64,000 nucleotides of DNA from Isoetes taiwanensis (GCA_021234155.1 JAJEKV010000026.1:15738283-15802282); one strand, 5' to 3'. Shown: positions 20,648 to 31,272, numbered from the stretch's first letter. Program-made: numbers and translations. The notes: a model not told the origin generated them from the sequence alone.

Positions 20648-22206
20648 GTGAATTGCTATTTGGCTGTTTATGACATTCTAACAATGAATTTGGAGCATGA
20701 GCCAGTCAATGACAATGTATGGATCAAGGAGCTTATTGCTTTACAATATGATAAATGCGGTATTGACAGTCCAAATTTTGCTGTTCAAAATATTCTGGCG
20801 TGCATCAAAGGCAAGGATATCCACTCTCTCATTACATTCAAAGAATGCAATTTACTTGATAAGAGACTTTCCCCAGTAATGTACCTTGGTTTCAATGGCT
20901 GGTTTAAAGTATACCAACAGATTAAGATGGTGAACTTTGAATTTTCTAAAGCTAAGGAGATTATTGCTGCTGTTTATGCTGGTATAAGCAGTATTTTATA
21001 TGAAAGGACCTGCCTAGAAGACTTACAGGCCAGCAAATTTGTGGCTGGACTTTCAGCCTTAGAAGCTGCCAATGACATCATACCCTCGTTTGATAGCAAA
21101 AATGATGAAGTTGCTATCAATACACAGAATAATGAGGAATTTCAAGGGTGTTTATTTTCTGAAGCTGATTTGGCAGAAGATACTTTGCAAAATATTGAAG
21201 TTGACAATAGTGGTGGTAATGGCTTAGAAGTTGAAGTTCCTAACCTCACTCTTAGCAATTCTTCATGCTATCCAATACTTATTGAACAAACCGTTGAAAC
21301 ATATTCTGCTGTTTATAATCATGCCATTTGGACCAGCCTAAATTTTGGAGCCTTGGCTCCAATAAATGTTGAAACATGGATGGCCTTGTCTGGAGTAACT
21401 AAAGATGAAGTAAAGTATGCAAAGACAGCTGCAACTAGACTTGAAAAGGTATTTACAACTCTTGATGTTAATTTACCTTTTAAAATGGACTTCTTTGGCC
21501 TGACTTGTCTGAAAGATACCATTATCCAAGTTGGACAGAAAGGTCACATGGCCTTTCCTAATATTGAGCGTGATGACTTTTATCTTAAACGCATATGGAG
21601 GACTCATTGTCCTTACTTCAAATGCAAATGTGAGAAGAGAGAAAAGAACAATAGGAGAAGAGATGATGTATGCAAATGCACAATTATTTGGCTGGACCAA
21701 GGGATATGGTTCTTAATGAACCACATGCATGAGCTGTATCCTGATGCCTCACCAATTATGAAGATGGTCACATTGACGAAATTCCTAAATCAGGAACTCA
21801 AACCTGCTGTAATTGCATATATTGGATACTTGGAGGTGAAAAGACCATGCTGGACATGACTATGGCCTACGCTGAGACTCCGGAAAAAAACCTTAAAGTC
21901 ATGTTTGGCAACAATAAAGTTGATGATATTGCTGAGAAGATGATTAAACCAGTCACTTTTATGAGCATGCAAAACCCAAATAAGCGCACTGGAATTATGC
22001 AGAAAGCAGTATATGTTTCCAAAAATGTTAGCACAAATTATGTCATCAAGGCTCCTAAGTTGCCACCAAGGATCATGGTGGACCTAAAGAATGCTGACAA
22101 CATCATTAAGAATACTGAGGTTGGTTGTTCCAGCACGGATGAGATAGTTACATCTCTAACTGATGATATGCCTCCAAACGTGGAAATTGTGGCAGATACA
22201 CAGTAG
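20648..22206 (+). pseudogene. Element B ORF2, unknown conserved protein, one frame break
   Basis: Opens after the acceptor GTGTAG|GTGAAT. The first frame runs to 21,859 and the second frame (21,847-22,206) completes it. The break is one missing G near 21,839 (GAGGTGAAAAG); the fragment copy at 32,737-32,907 reads GAGGTGAGAAAG and keeps the frame. Blocks shared with A include CGI-SPNFAVQN, LGFNGWFK, NFGALAPINVETW, GHMAFPN, RTHCPYFKCKC...VCKC and IIWLDQGIWFL. The Cys/His cluster has a longer basic insert than in A. No known domain is recognised. Confidence 0.7.
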
Positions 22207-22227
22207 GATGCAGTATTCTCTTTACAA

Positions 22228-22770
22228 TTTTCCAGCTAGGAAATATGTTCCTAAGCTTGGGCGGATAGTATATAAAATGGCCATTTGGCTTGGATTTTCA
22301 ATCCATACTAAATAAAGATTTCTTTCTGTTGAAATAATGTGTAAAGTTCATTTTAGCTCATGAACTCATAATATTTCTATAGGTCACTGATATGGACCAG
22401 AAATATTGTTAAATCTTCCAGATAGAAATTTATTTTTTATGGGCTGATATTATATGAACTGGCCATGTGGCTTGGAATTTAAATCCATAATAAAAATACT
22501 TTATCTTCTATCTTCTGTTGAAGTAATATGAAAACTTTGCGTATGCTGTTAACGCATATTATTTCTGGAAGTCACGAATAAATGAACCTGAACTATTGTT
22601 TAAAATTTTCCAGCTAGGATTTGTATTCCTTAGTATGGATAGACACTTCATGAATTGGCCATTGGGCTTGGATTTTGAATCCATACTAAATATATTTTAT
22701 CTTCTATCTTCTGTTGAAGTTATATATAAAATATGTCAATGCTCACTCTGTAGGTCACTGATAAAGCGAC
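22228..22770 (+). repeat. Three ~190-bp tandem repeats between ORF2 and RT of element B
   Basis: Units start at about 22,228, 22,418 and 22,606. Each has TTCCAG(C/A)TAG, a GGCCAT(T/G)(T/G)GGCTTGG-type core, AATCCATA-TAAA and TTCTGTTGAAG, and ends in (G)GTCAC(T)GAATA-like sequence. The last unit ends with the RT acceptor GTAG|GTCACTGATAAAG, so the acceptor region itself has been triplicated. Element A has only about 150 bp here. Confidence 0.75.
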
Positions 22771-24829
22771 CAGAACCATTATCAGAGATGTAAGCAGAAA
22801 ATTACACCTGGTAAGTCAAAAAGTAGAGGACAAGAAATATATAGTACATTTCACCCTTTTTAATAAAGCGCTCGAAAAGTTCAACATAAAAAGAATATTT
22901 TACATTGGGTTAGAAGAATGTTTGGAAGAAAGGGGCATTGAATTAATGGATCAGACTATCTTTTCATGGAGATATATTGATCAATTAAAAGACTTTGCTA
23001 TTTTTGCGGATGGTAGTAAGGTAAAATGTGCCTGTAAGAACCCAAATCTCAAGAGATTCATTGATCCCAAGATTGGGCATGTTAGAACCATTGATTTGGA
23101 AATCATTCATTGCCCAAAACTTAGAAAAGCATTTGCTAATGGATTTAATCATATCCCTGACCACTCCTTCAATGTTGAACAATTTATGACTGAATTTGCT
23201 CTTGCATGCAAACAGTTTTTTATGGTTCATAAATTTAATCTTCTAGATCTCACGGATAATGATATCAAAAACATTACTGATGTCCTTATGCAATATGCCC
23301 ATATGGATATTGTGGAGTTCAAAAACAAGATGACACCAAAAAGGTATCTATGGAATGATCTTGAGGTCAGAAAAAACATTGAATGGCTAAACAATAGCCT
23401 ATATATTGCTGGATTAGACAAAGCTGCTAATAATGCTGCCTTCATATGCCAGAAGCATATCCTGGATATGGCCATGAACAGGCTGGACAGTAATGATTTT
23501 GAAAAATGCATAGAATCCACTGAAGATATAAAAGTGAAGTGCATTAAGGATATTCAAGCATTTTTGGGCTGTGACACAGGAATACAGAAAAATCTGCCAT
23601 ACTTAATGGCTACATACAAGGCACATAAAGGTGAATATAGATGGCTGACTAATGCCCATGATACGTTGTTTTCTGAGCTGGCATCCCTTATTACAGCTAT
23701 TCTGAATAACTTCATTGAAAACTGGCCAAACATTTGTGTTAGAGCCACTGCCAGATATAGAATGTGGAGTAAAAAACCTATAAATGCATGTTGGATGGTG
23801 AACTCGCTTTATGATGTGGTTTTAAACCTACCTCTAAAAATACATGATGTTTTTTCTGCTGACATCACTAAATGTTATGAAAATATTCCGATATATGGGG
23901 ATGAAGGCATTATTGAGATAATGAATGCCATCACAGACATGGTTTGGCAATATATGATGGAAGACTGCCATTTATTTGACCTGATACTTAAAGTTAAGAT
24001 TGACATGGTACAAGTTAAATGGGTCAGATCACATAGTGCTAAAGAATATGTAAGCTGGAAGCTGGTCACCAAAAATGAATTCAAAAACATGAACTCATGG
24101 CTATTGATCCACTGTTTCTTGCAAATGGGTACAAATACTTGGAGGCAAAACAGGGGCATTCCAATGGGATTTGCATGCAGTCCTGCATGGTGCAATTTGT
24201 ACTTGGCCTGGTTTGAACTTAGGTTTATAATTAAGCTGGCTCAATCGGGAAGAACAAATGACATTCACAGATTTCAGCATGCTTCAAGGTTTATAGATGA
24301 CTTAAATATTATCAATGGTGGACATTTAAGTGAATTCTTCTCTAGTCAATCACAGCTGTCAATTTACAACCTGAACCACTTGGGAATTAAGGATGAAACC
24401 GTCTACAGCTCCCAAACTGGTATGGACCATCCTATTGGCATTGAATGCAATTTCCTGAACATTACTTTCAAAGTTATTGACCATGAAAGAGGTATTTTTG
24501 AAATTAGTAGATATGACAAAAGATGCAAGTTACCATTTGATGTGGAGAAGTTTATAAAAGCATCCAGCTGCAGGCCATATGGGCATGCATCAAAGGTCAT
24601 CATTTCACAGGTTCTACCATATGTCTATGCCCATTCCAGTGCTTTTAACGCAGCTAAAGACTTATATGATTTAATCTGTGCATTTTGCAACAATGGATTT
24701 TCTCGGAAGGATATAATACAAAATGTGATGGGTGTACTGCTGAATGAAGATCTTCCAGGAACACTGTACAACATAAAGGACATGATTCATATTCTGAAAA
24801 ATTTGTGCACCACTGATCGTAAGATGTGA
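22754..24829 (+). CDS. Element B reverse transcriptase, Penelope-like, intact frame
   Basis: 691 codons from the acceptor CTGTAG|GTCACT to TGA. Conserved residues start well before the first internal ATG, so translation likely enters by splicing from exon 1 (phase 0 on both sides). Features by residue from 22,754 are: CACKNPNLKRFIDPKIGHVR at about 95-115, motif A ADITKCYENIP with catalytic D at 370, motif B GIPMGFACSPAW at 468-479 and motif C RFIDDL with D515/D516. A C-terminal YDKR-x-KLPF...SQVLPYVYAH region follows. The GIPMG and F/Y-IDD motifs, and the thumb after motif C, fit Penelope-like RTs. No GIY-YIG endonuclease is attached, so target cleavage would need another source or pre-existing ends. 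Confidence 0.82.
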   Translation, partial: VTDKATRTIIRDVSRKLHLVSQKVEDKKYIVHFTLFNKALEKFNIKRIFYIGLEECLEERGIELMDQTIFSWRYIDQLKDFAIFADGSKVKCACKNPNLKRFIDPKIGHVRTIDLEIIHCPKLRKAFANGFNHIPDHSFNVEQFMTEFALACKQFFMVHKFNLLDLTDNDIKNITDVLMQYAHMDIVEFKNKMTPKRYLWNDLEVRKNIEWLNNSLYIAGLDKAANNAAFICQKHILDMAMNRLDSNDFEKCIESTEDIKVKCIKDIQAFLGCDTGIQKNLPYLMATYKAHKGEYRWLTNAHDTLFSELASLITAILNNFIENWPNICVRATARYRMWSKKPINACWMVNSLYDVVLNLPLKIHDVFSADITKCYENIPIYGDEGIIEIMNAITDMVWQYMMEDCHLFDLILKVKIDMVQVKWVRSHSAKEYVSWKLVTKNEFKNMNSWLLIHCFLQMGTNTWRQNRGIPMGFACSPAWCNLYLAWFELRFIIKLAQSGRTNDIHRFQHASRFIDDLNIINGGHLSEFFSSQSQLSIYNLNHLGIKDETVYSSQTGMDHPIGIECNFLNITFKVIDHERGIFEISRYDKRCKLPFDVEKFIKASSCRPYGHASKVIISQVLPYVYAHSSAFNAAKDLYDLICAFCNNGFSRKDIIQNVMGVLLNEDLPGTLYNIKDMIHILKNLCTTDRKM

Positions 24830-24842
24830 CAATATTGGTGGG

Positions 24843-24878
24843 TAGGGCCTAGCAACAAGGTCCTACTCACCTTGTTGC
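24843..24878 (+). ncRNA. Element B 3' alternative hairpins
   Basis: Hairpin I is TAGGGCCT, a 7-nt loop, AGGTCCTA (one G-U). Hairpin II is GCAACAAGG, a 9-nt loop, CCTTGTTGC (nine Watson-Crick pairs). They overlap in AGG and exclude each other. Loop lengths and relative positions equal those in element A, and stem substitutions preserve pairing. Confidence 0.5.
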
Positions 24879-26059
24879 TTTTTATGTTGCTCAAAATTGA
24901 TAGATATATACTGTCAAGCAATAACAGGCCCATCTGACCAATGGTTGGAGGAAGGATTTTTTTATTAAATGTATGAATGGCTTTGGTAGACAAGATAAAG
25001 CATGCCAAATGTAAGTCCAAAGTTGAAGAAAAGGAAAGACCAATGGTTAAACTTGGGTACATTTACGGCACAAGGTTACTAGGTAATCCTTGAAGTACCT
25101 AGGCTAGGCAAAACCAGCATGCACAGTATGGTGCTATAACATGAAAACATGCAGGAAATAAGCCTCGGGCTGGATGGAAATACGTGAATAACTAGGGTAA
25201 GCATGATTGAGCATACCAAAATGGAGTATGACCAAGGGTTAAACTGAGGTGTATATACCGTACAAGGATACTTGGCAATCTTTGGATTACCTAGGCTATG
25301 TAAAACAAGATGTACATGCAGTAAATAAGCCTGGGGCTAGCTGGAAATATTTGAATAATGTGGCACAAATAACTATGGTTGACATGATAAAGCATACCAG
25401 AGGTGAGTCCGAAGTTGATGAAAAGGGAAAGACCAATAGTTAAACTCAGATATGTATACTACACAATGTTACTTGGTAAACTTTGAATTACCTAGACCAT
25501 GAAAAACCAAGATGCACACTAGGGTGCTTTAACACGCAGCAAACAAGCCCGGAGCTTGCTAGAAATACTTGATTAAAGTTGCACATGAGTAAAAACACAG
25601 GTAAAAACCATGGGGTACTTGATGTATAGCTCTATTGGCTGTTTATTGGCAAAAAAGAAATGTTATTGTGAGCATCTAAAAGGATGTTAATTTTAATTTC
25701 GTAACTGATGATATGGTAAAGCATAAGTCTTAAAGAGTGATAGGGTGATACATGAGCTATTTGTTATGAGCTATCTGTTATGATTCTTTAGCGGGTAACT
25801 TATTGTGGAACATTTCTAGATACAACGAAAACCTTTGGCAAATGTAACATATGATGTATCGACTGAAGTGTTGTCGAAATGTTGGACGGTTTAACCTACT
25901 GTCATTTTTAGGGCAAAAAGTGAGCAACTGCTTGTCGGCTGGTTTCTCCAATAATCCGGCCAGAGGAAAGCTCTGGCCACATCATCGCTTCTGACTAATG
26001 CACGGATAACGAAAAAGGTAAAATCTTTGGTTGTTGCTTAGTGTCTTTGGGGCGTAAGC

Positions 26060-26068
26060 TATATAAAA
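26060..26068 (+). promoter_or_regulatory. TATA box, element B right repeat
   Basis: TATATAAAA, identical to the left copy, upstream of the broken exon 1 copy. Confidence 0.45.
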
Positions 26069-26188
26069 CAAGTCTAGGTAAGGACCGCCGGTTGGATTAT
26101 ATATATACCGAGGATGGGCTTTATGATAAACTGCAAAATCCGCATTGCATGGTGCGGATCCTCCTACTTTGTAGCCACGTTGCCATAG

Positions 26189-26536
26189 ATGAGCAGCGAG
26201 ATGGGTAGGAAGAAGGGTGACTTGAATTATGCTACTAGGAAAAGGCTAAATTGGATAATAGAAGCAAGAAGAATCTGTTTCAGTATCATAAGGTTGCAAG
26301 GGTTGCTGAACCAAAGAGTAGTCACGAGGCGCTTGGATGCAATGTGAACATTCAAGAGGAATTGCCAAATCGGGGATTGCTGAACCGCCTCACAGAGATG
26401 ATTTCCACTAACAAAAATGCGAGAAAAGGGGATGAATATAGGTCTAGCAATGACCAAAGCTTGTGGATCTACAAGCCTGAAGCATGTTGCTGATGAAAAT
26501 CCTAGCAAGCCCAATGGAGTGGAGCGCACTTCTCAG
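26189..26536 (+). pseudogene. Element B exon 1, right copy, frame-broken
   Basis: Same start as the left copy (MSSEMGRKKGDLN) but 10 bases are missing near 26,248 and several CAG/CTG sites are altered, so the frame shifts after about 20 codons. It is not needed for expression from the left repeat. Confidence 0.6.
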
Positions 26537-27897
26537 GTTCCAAAATTTAGTTCAATTTTCTACATGGTGATTTTAGATATGGATATCTTTATGAATGGGA
26601 TCTGGTATAATGCAATTTGTGTTATCTTAATTATGTAGATAGATGCTGCTAAGTATAAATCTGCATTTAAATTATAATGGCTTTAGCCTAGTCATGTGAG
26701 ATCATTGGATTATTAAGCTTATGAATTAATATCTGAAATATGGTGTGAGATTATTGCATAATGTCATTGCTCCTGCATGGAAATTTAACACAAATATTTG
26801 AGATATAGAGGTATTTAAGGAATATAGAGTAATAAGATTTGATCTGATTTATCATTCCGCTGATGTCAAGATAGATCTGGATAACATATTAGCCATCAGG
26901 ATTTTTAAATATTTCTTAATAAATAAAAGTCAATTACCTGGATCTTTGGTTCTAGGCTGGTAAACAATGATAAATATGACTTAGTAACATTGTTGAAAAT
27001 GTTTGCAAACCGATATGGCTGTCTTACTGAAATTTATGCTAATTAGAACTGCTGCATAGATGGTGAAGCTTTATGGTTGGTAACCTGGATTTGCCTAGCA
27101 GCATATAGACGAATGTAGATCAGAAATCAGAGATGGCTCTTATGTAATCTAAGGGATAAAACAAACAATAGTTCTGCTAAAATGAATCCATATGGGGATA
27201 AAAGATCTGATTATGTATGCAGTGTGTTGTACTACAGATAAACTTGTTATATGACAGATCTGAAGCTTAGGCCTATGACTTATAATAGATTCTCAGAAGT
27301 TGGATCGAGGCAAGTTTGAGCAAGAAATATCCATTGCTAAACATATAGACATGTGTGAACCTGTTGAACAAAGTGTTTAATGATTCTAAATGTCCTTACC
27401 CCATGATATGTATGTGAAATGAGCAGGGTGAAGGGCCATAAACCTAAAAAGTCCCATGACACCGCTACCCTCAAAGATGGCAACCATACTAATGCTTGTT
27501 TTTGTTGTTTTGGGTGCGTAATGACTTTTACTCCCTCGCTATGTTTTATTTAAAAGATGGAAGATGGACAAAAATCGGAAATTCTTTCTCACGAATTGGT
27601 CTTGAAGACTCAACATAAACTTGGAATTACTTGGAATTACTGTTCCTACGACTTTTAGTCTTATGTTTATTGTTGTTGCATACTTATAAGATTTGGATTT
27701 ATTTGATTTTATGTCTGATGTATTTTGAAAACAGTTTGAGTTACAATAAAGTACTCTTGTTATGGGAAAACGTAACCAGATCATGGCCTTGTTGTTTAAA
27801 GTCACCTACTTAAATACAAGGGCTGCTTATTGAATCGAAATTTGGTCCTTGAAAAGGTCTAAACTAGATTAAAATCTGTCTTTTGACAGATCTAAGG

Positions 27898-27918
27898 TTT
27901 TTTTTTTTTTTTTTTTTT
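27898..27918 (+). repeat. T21 tract: proximal LINE tail
   Basis: A pure T-run separates element B from the minus-strand LINE 3' UTR. It is the expected place for the LINE poly(A) tail as read on this strand. Confidence 0.7.
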
Positions 27919-28240
27919 GAAGAACTGTGTCATCAATATATTAAAAGAATGGTAATGTTACAAAGCAAGTGAGGAGGAAGGAGAACTGCCCAAAAGAGAC
28001 AGCAATACCTTGACACTCCACAACAAACTCACGTAAAAACCGCAACTCTACCGCTGTACAAACCCACCATCACCATCTACAACACCCAAGAAGTCCCGCC
28101 AAATGGCAAACTTCCGCTCTACTAATCCCGGAACACCGAAGCTTTGAAATAGCTTGTACTGAAGTCGAGGAATCGAGAGGCCGCAGTCGGAATCCCCCGA
28201 AGATCCACAACCGCCGCCGCTTCCAAATCAGCCACACCAA

Positions 28241-31200
28241 TCAAGCCACGCACAGATGCAAGGCTTGTTGCCGCAAGAGCAGCCAAGCACCAGGATACAC
28301 ATGAAGCAGCAACTGCTGGCTAGCCAATCTCACTTGAAACAGAGCTCTAACCCAATCCCAGACAGCCTGCAAGTGAGGGCATAAAACCAGACAATGCTCC
28401 ACAATCTCGTGATGAAGGCCACAACAAGGGCAGAGAGGGCTCACACCCGGCCTAAACTGACTCACAAGGGCATTCACCCTGATACAACGGTGCACCACCT
28501 GCCACAGAAGCACCCTAACCTTCGGTGGGGGAAGTGAGCTCCATGTCCACGTCCAAACCGAGCGCCATCGAGAACCCAGAAGCTGCAGAGACCACTTGCT
28601 CGGGCGCGCAGTGTCATGAATAGCCAGCACCCTGTAACAAGACCGCACAAAACAAGAAGACACAACATCCGGATGAACCTTCCAAACCTGCACCACCACA
28701 TCATCCTGAGGAACTATAGGTATGTGTAGCGGAATACTCCCCGCCACTTGTTCCCAGATAGCCCGGTCACTGCCCCTCAGACGCAAGCGAGCTCGAAAGA
28801 ACTCCCACGAAGCTAACTGACCACCCCAATATCAATCCTCCAAGGTGAGCACACGGCAGCTTTCGCCTCCAACGGTTTGCATCCGAGCATGCACGGTGGC
28901 GACCAAGGGCAAGTCTTGCTAGGGGTAGAGGAACCCACAAGAAAGGAGAAGAGTGGTGATAAACTGAGGCATAATCTAGCCGGAAGAGCACACACACATG
29001 ATCCCAAGCCCGCAACACCCCGTGGAGAAAAGGGGATGCATGTGGGAAAGGCCGGAGACCATACAACAAAGGCCTGTGGCAACTCCACATGCAATGATTT
29101 CCGCTTCCCAAATGCCACACAATGGCGAAGAGATCAACAACAACAACACGGCACGGAGAAGATGCTCCATCTTGCGTAATGCTCCAAACAAACTTGAGAC
29201 CAACACCTTACTATGCGGTGCCAAATCCAGAATGGCCAAGCCCCCTCCTCCCGGGGGCGGAGACACTTCCACCAAGCCACTTTAACAACTGCCTCTTCAT
29301 CATCCCCGCCCCACACAAAATTTCGAACAATCTTATCCAAAGCCCAGATCTTACCCTCGAGAGCTAACATCGCAGATGTCAGATACACATGAGTGCTACA
29401 AAGCACCTTGACTTGGCAATAGTGATCGTGACACCGCCATGGACAACTTGCTACCCTTCCACCAATTGAGGTGTTTCTGCAACCCCTGCAAAATTTCATC
29501 CCACACCCTCCCCATGGAAACATCCCCTCCAAAGGGAATACCCAATAGCTTAGTACACACATTACCTAGAAGCACCCCAAGTGAATAAAGCCAAACAAGG
29601 GGGAGGCGGAGTCAGCTGGGCCCATAATGCGGAGCACTTACCCCAATTCAAAAGAATGCCCGAGGCCAAGGAGAAAGTATCCAGCAGACCCTTCACCTTC
29701 CGCAAATTCCTCTCTTCTGCCACCAAGAAGAGGAGAGTGTCATCGGCAAACTGGTTAATAATCTGCTGACTACCATCCTGCATCCGAAGCCCATCCATCA
29801 CCCCCTCCTCCACTGCAACCAAAAACAACTGAGACAGTGCCTCCGCCACAATCGTAAACAAAAATGGCGCCAAAGGGCACCCATGACGCACCCCGCTGCC
29901 TAAGGAGAAAAAGGCGGAGGGTTCACCCTGACACACCACCGTAGGGTCGTGCCGACCCTATGCGCTTCATGATCGCCTCTCAGTAAAAGCATGGACCACA
30001 GCCCAACGCTAACATCATGGCAGACAAGAACTCCCAACGGACACTATCGTAAGCTTTGGCAAAGTCAAGCTTAAGATAGGCAATGCCTTGACCTATTCTC
30101 CTGGCCCAATAAAGGCCCTCATAAGCTGTGGCAACATTAGTCAAAATGTTCCTCCTAGGGACAAACCCAGACTGCACCTTACTAATGGAAGAAGTCAACA
30201 TCGGCTTCAACTTCTCTGCCAGGGCTTTCGCAATAATCTTATACACAGAGGACAACAAGGAGATAGGCCTCCAATCATAGTAGAAGGCTGCTTAACCTTA
30301 GGAATCAAGGAAATGCATGCGGTATTCAAGATCCTATCCATTTGAGAAGACTGCAGCAACTCAAGATACACTTGGTACACAGACTCACCAGCCCACTCCC
30401 AATAAGTCTGAAAGAACTCCACATGGATGCCATCCATCCCAGGACATTTATCCTTGGCCATGCACATACATGCCTCCGCTAAATCCTCTCTGGAGAGCTC
30501 CGCTCCAAGCTCTCCTGGTGGTGGCCCGAATAGATGGCTTAACCCCCAAAAACAAAGCTTCGTATCTCCCCCTCCATAGGGAAGAGTCGCCAGGCGAAAA
30601 ACCCTAAGAAATGAGCATGCACATACCTCGCAAATCGATGGGATCCTCCAAAGTCCGCCATCGCAAAGCAAGGGGCGCCATAGATGTTGCATATCGCCGT
30701 TGCCTAGCTGCTCAAGAACAACCGACGAACTTGTGTCCCCCTCCTTCAACCGTGGGGGCCGCCTTCACACGCCGCCTCACGCACTTTAACCTCGCTCCCA
30801 GCAACAATACTGGCTGCAACACCGTGATTCTCCCTAATGCCATCGGAAGGTCGCCCAATCTTCTCCAACTCCCCGATAGAGACCATGCAACTCCCCGCCG
30901 CCTCTGGCCGCACACGCTGCCTACCAAAGACCTTTGGCAAAACGCTTCACCCGCCAACGCAGTCACCATACCGCATATACCCTTCGAGATGAAAAGGTAT
31001 CAAGCCACAACTCCCCGCATCGGGCCGAAAATCCGCATCAGCCGTTTCGCCGGGTGTTCAAACGAACACTGTCCTAGAGGGGTCGAGAGGCAACCGCACT
31101 CGACTGGACAAAACCTGAGGGTAATGATCAGAAATGGAGGTAGACAGAATGTTACTCCGGCGCAAAGAGGGCACACCATCCAGTGCGCATGGGGAAGCAT

Positions 31201-31272
31201 AGCACCGGTCATGCCTAATATACGCCCGGCCCGCATCAATCTGCCTATTACAATAGGTGAAAGACAAGTCCC
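28241..31272 (-). pseudogene. LINE ORF2, RT and C-terminal zinc-binding region
   Basis: Fragments in shifting frames include an NLITISDHYP-type endonuclease end and RT palm segments (AKDKCPGMDGI, ISLIPKVKQP, QSGFVPRRNI). Next come RHGCPLAPFLFTIVAEAL and the catalytic FADDTLLF at about 29,740, and last an RT-associated zinc-binding domain (PPKVRVLLWQVVH...CPCCG...EHCLVLCPH) near 28,400-28,540. The order and motifs are those of plant L1-type ORF2. Plus-strand open frames over this region, including the 268-codon one at 30,611-31,417, are antisense shadows. Confidence 0.8.
31268..31272 (+). repeat. Gypsy target-site duplication, left (GTCCC)
   Basis: GTCCC immediately before the TG of the left LTR is repeated directly after the CA of the right LTR (42,508-42,512). 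Confidence 0.85.

Larger units (their letters stand above)
17629..27897 (+). mobile_element. Element B: second Penelope-like retroelement with LTR-like repeats
   Basis: Same architecture as A but clearly diverged from it in protein and almost unrelated in intron sequence. The left repeat is 17,630-20,582, ORF2 20,648-22,206, a triplicated spacer 22,228-22,770, RT 22,754-24,829, 3' hairpins 24,843-24,878, and the right repeat 24,964-27,897. It lies between T24 (17,605) and T21 (27,898). The RT frame is intact, and ORF2 has one frame break near 21,839. A near-identical 170-bp piece of this family lies inside the gypsy element at 32,737, which points to recent activity. Confidence 0.78.
24964..27897 (+). 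repeat. Element B right LTR-like repeat
   Basis: Follows GGAGGAAGGA and T7 (24,957-24,963). It matches the left repeat except for many small differences that cluster at CAG/CTG triplets. It ends at GATCTAAGG before T21. Confidence 0.88.
27898..31272 (-). mobile_element. L1-type LINE, 3' half (RT to tail), minus strand
   Basis: From right to left: end of the endonuclease domain (SDHYPQ at about 31,110), reverse transcriptase, zinc-binding C-terminus, a ~320-bp 3' UTR and the poly(A) tail at 27,918-27,898. It is interrupted at 31,272/42,508 by a gypsy element and continues to 45,026. It is more GC-rich than its surroundings. Multiple frameshifts and stops make it read as inactive. Confidence 0.85.

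Noticed and set aside
21790-21850. GIY-YIG nuclease in ORF2 (AYIGYLE/GYISYLE segment)
   Set aside because: The resemblance is limited to a few residues. There is no GIY partner at the right spacing and no conserved Arg/Glu catalytic pattern.
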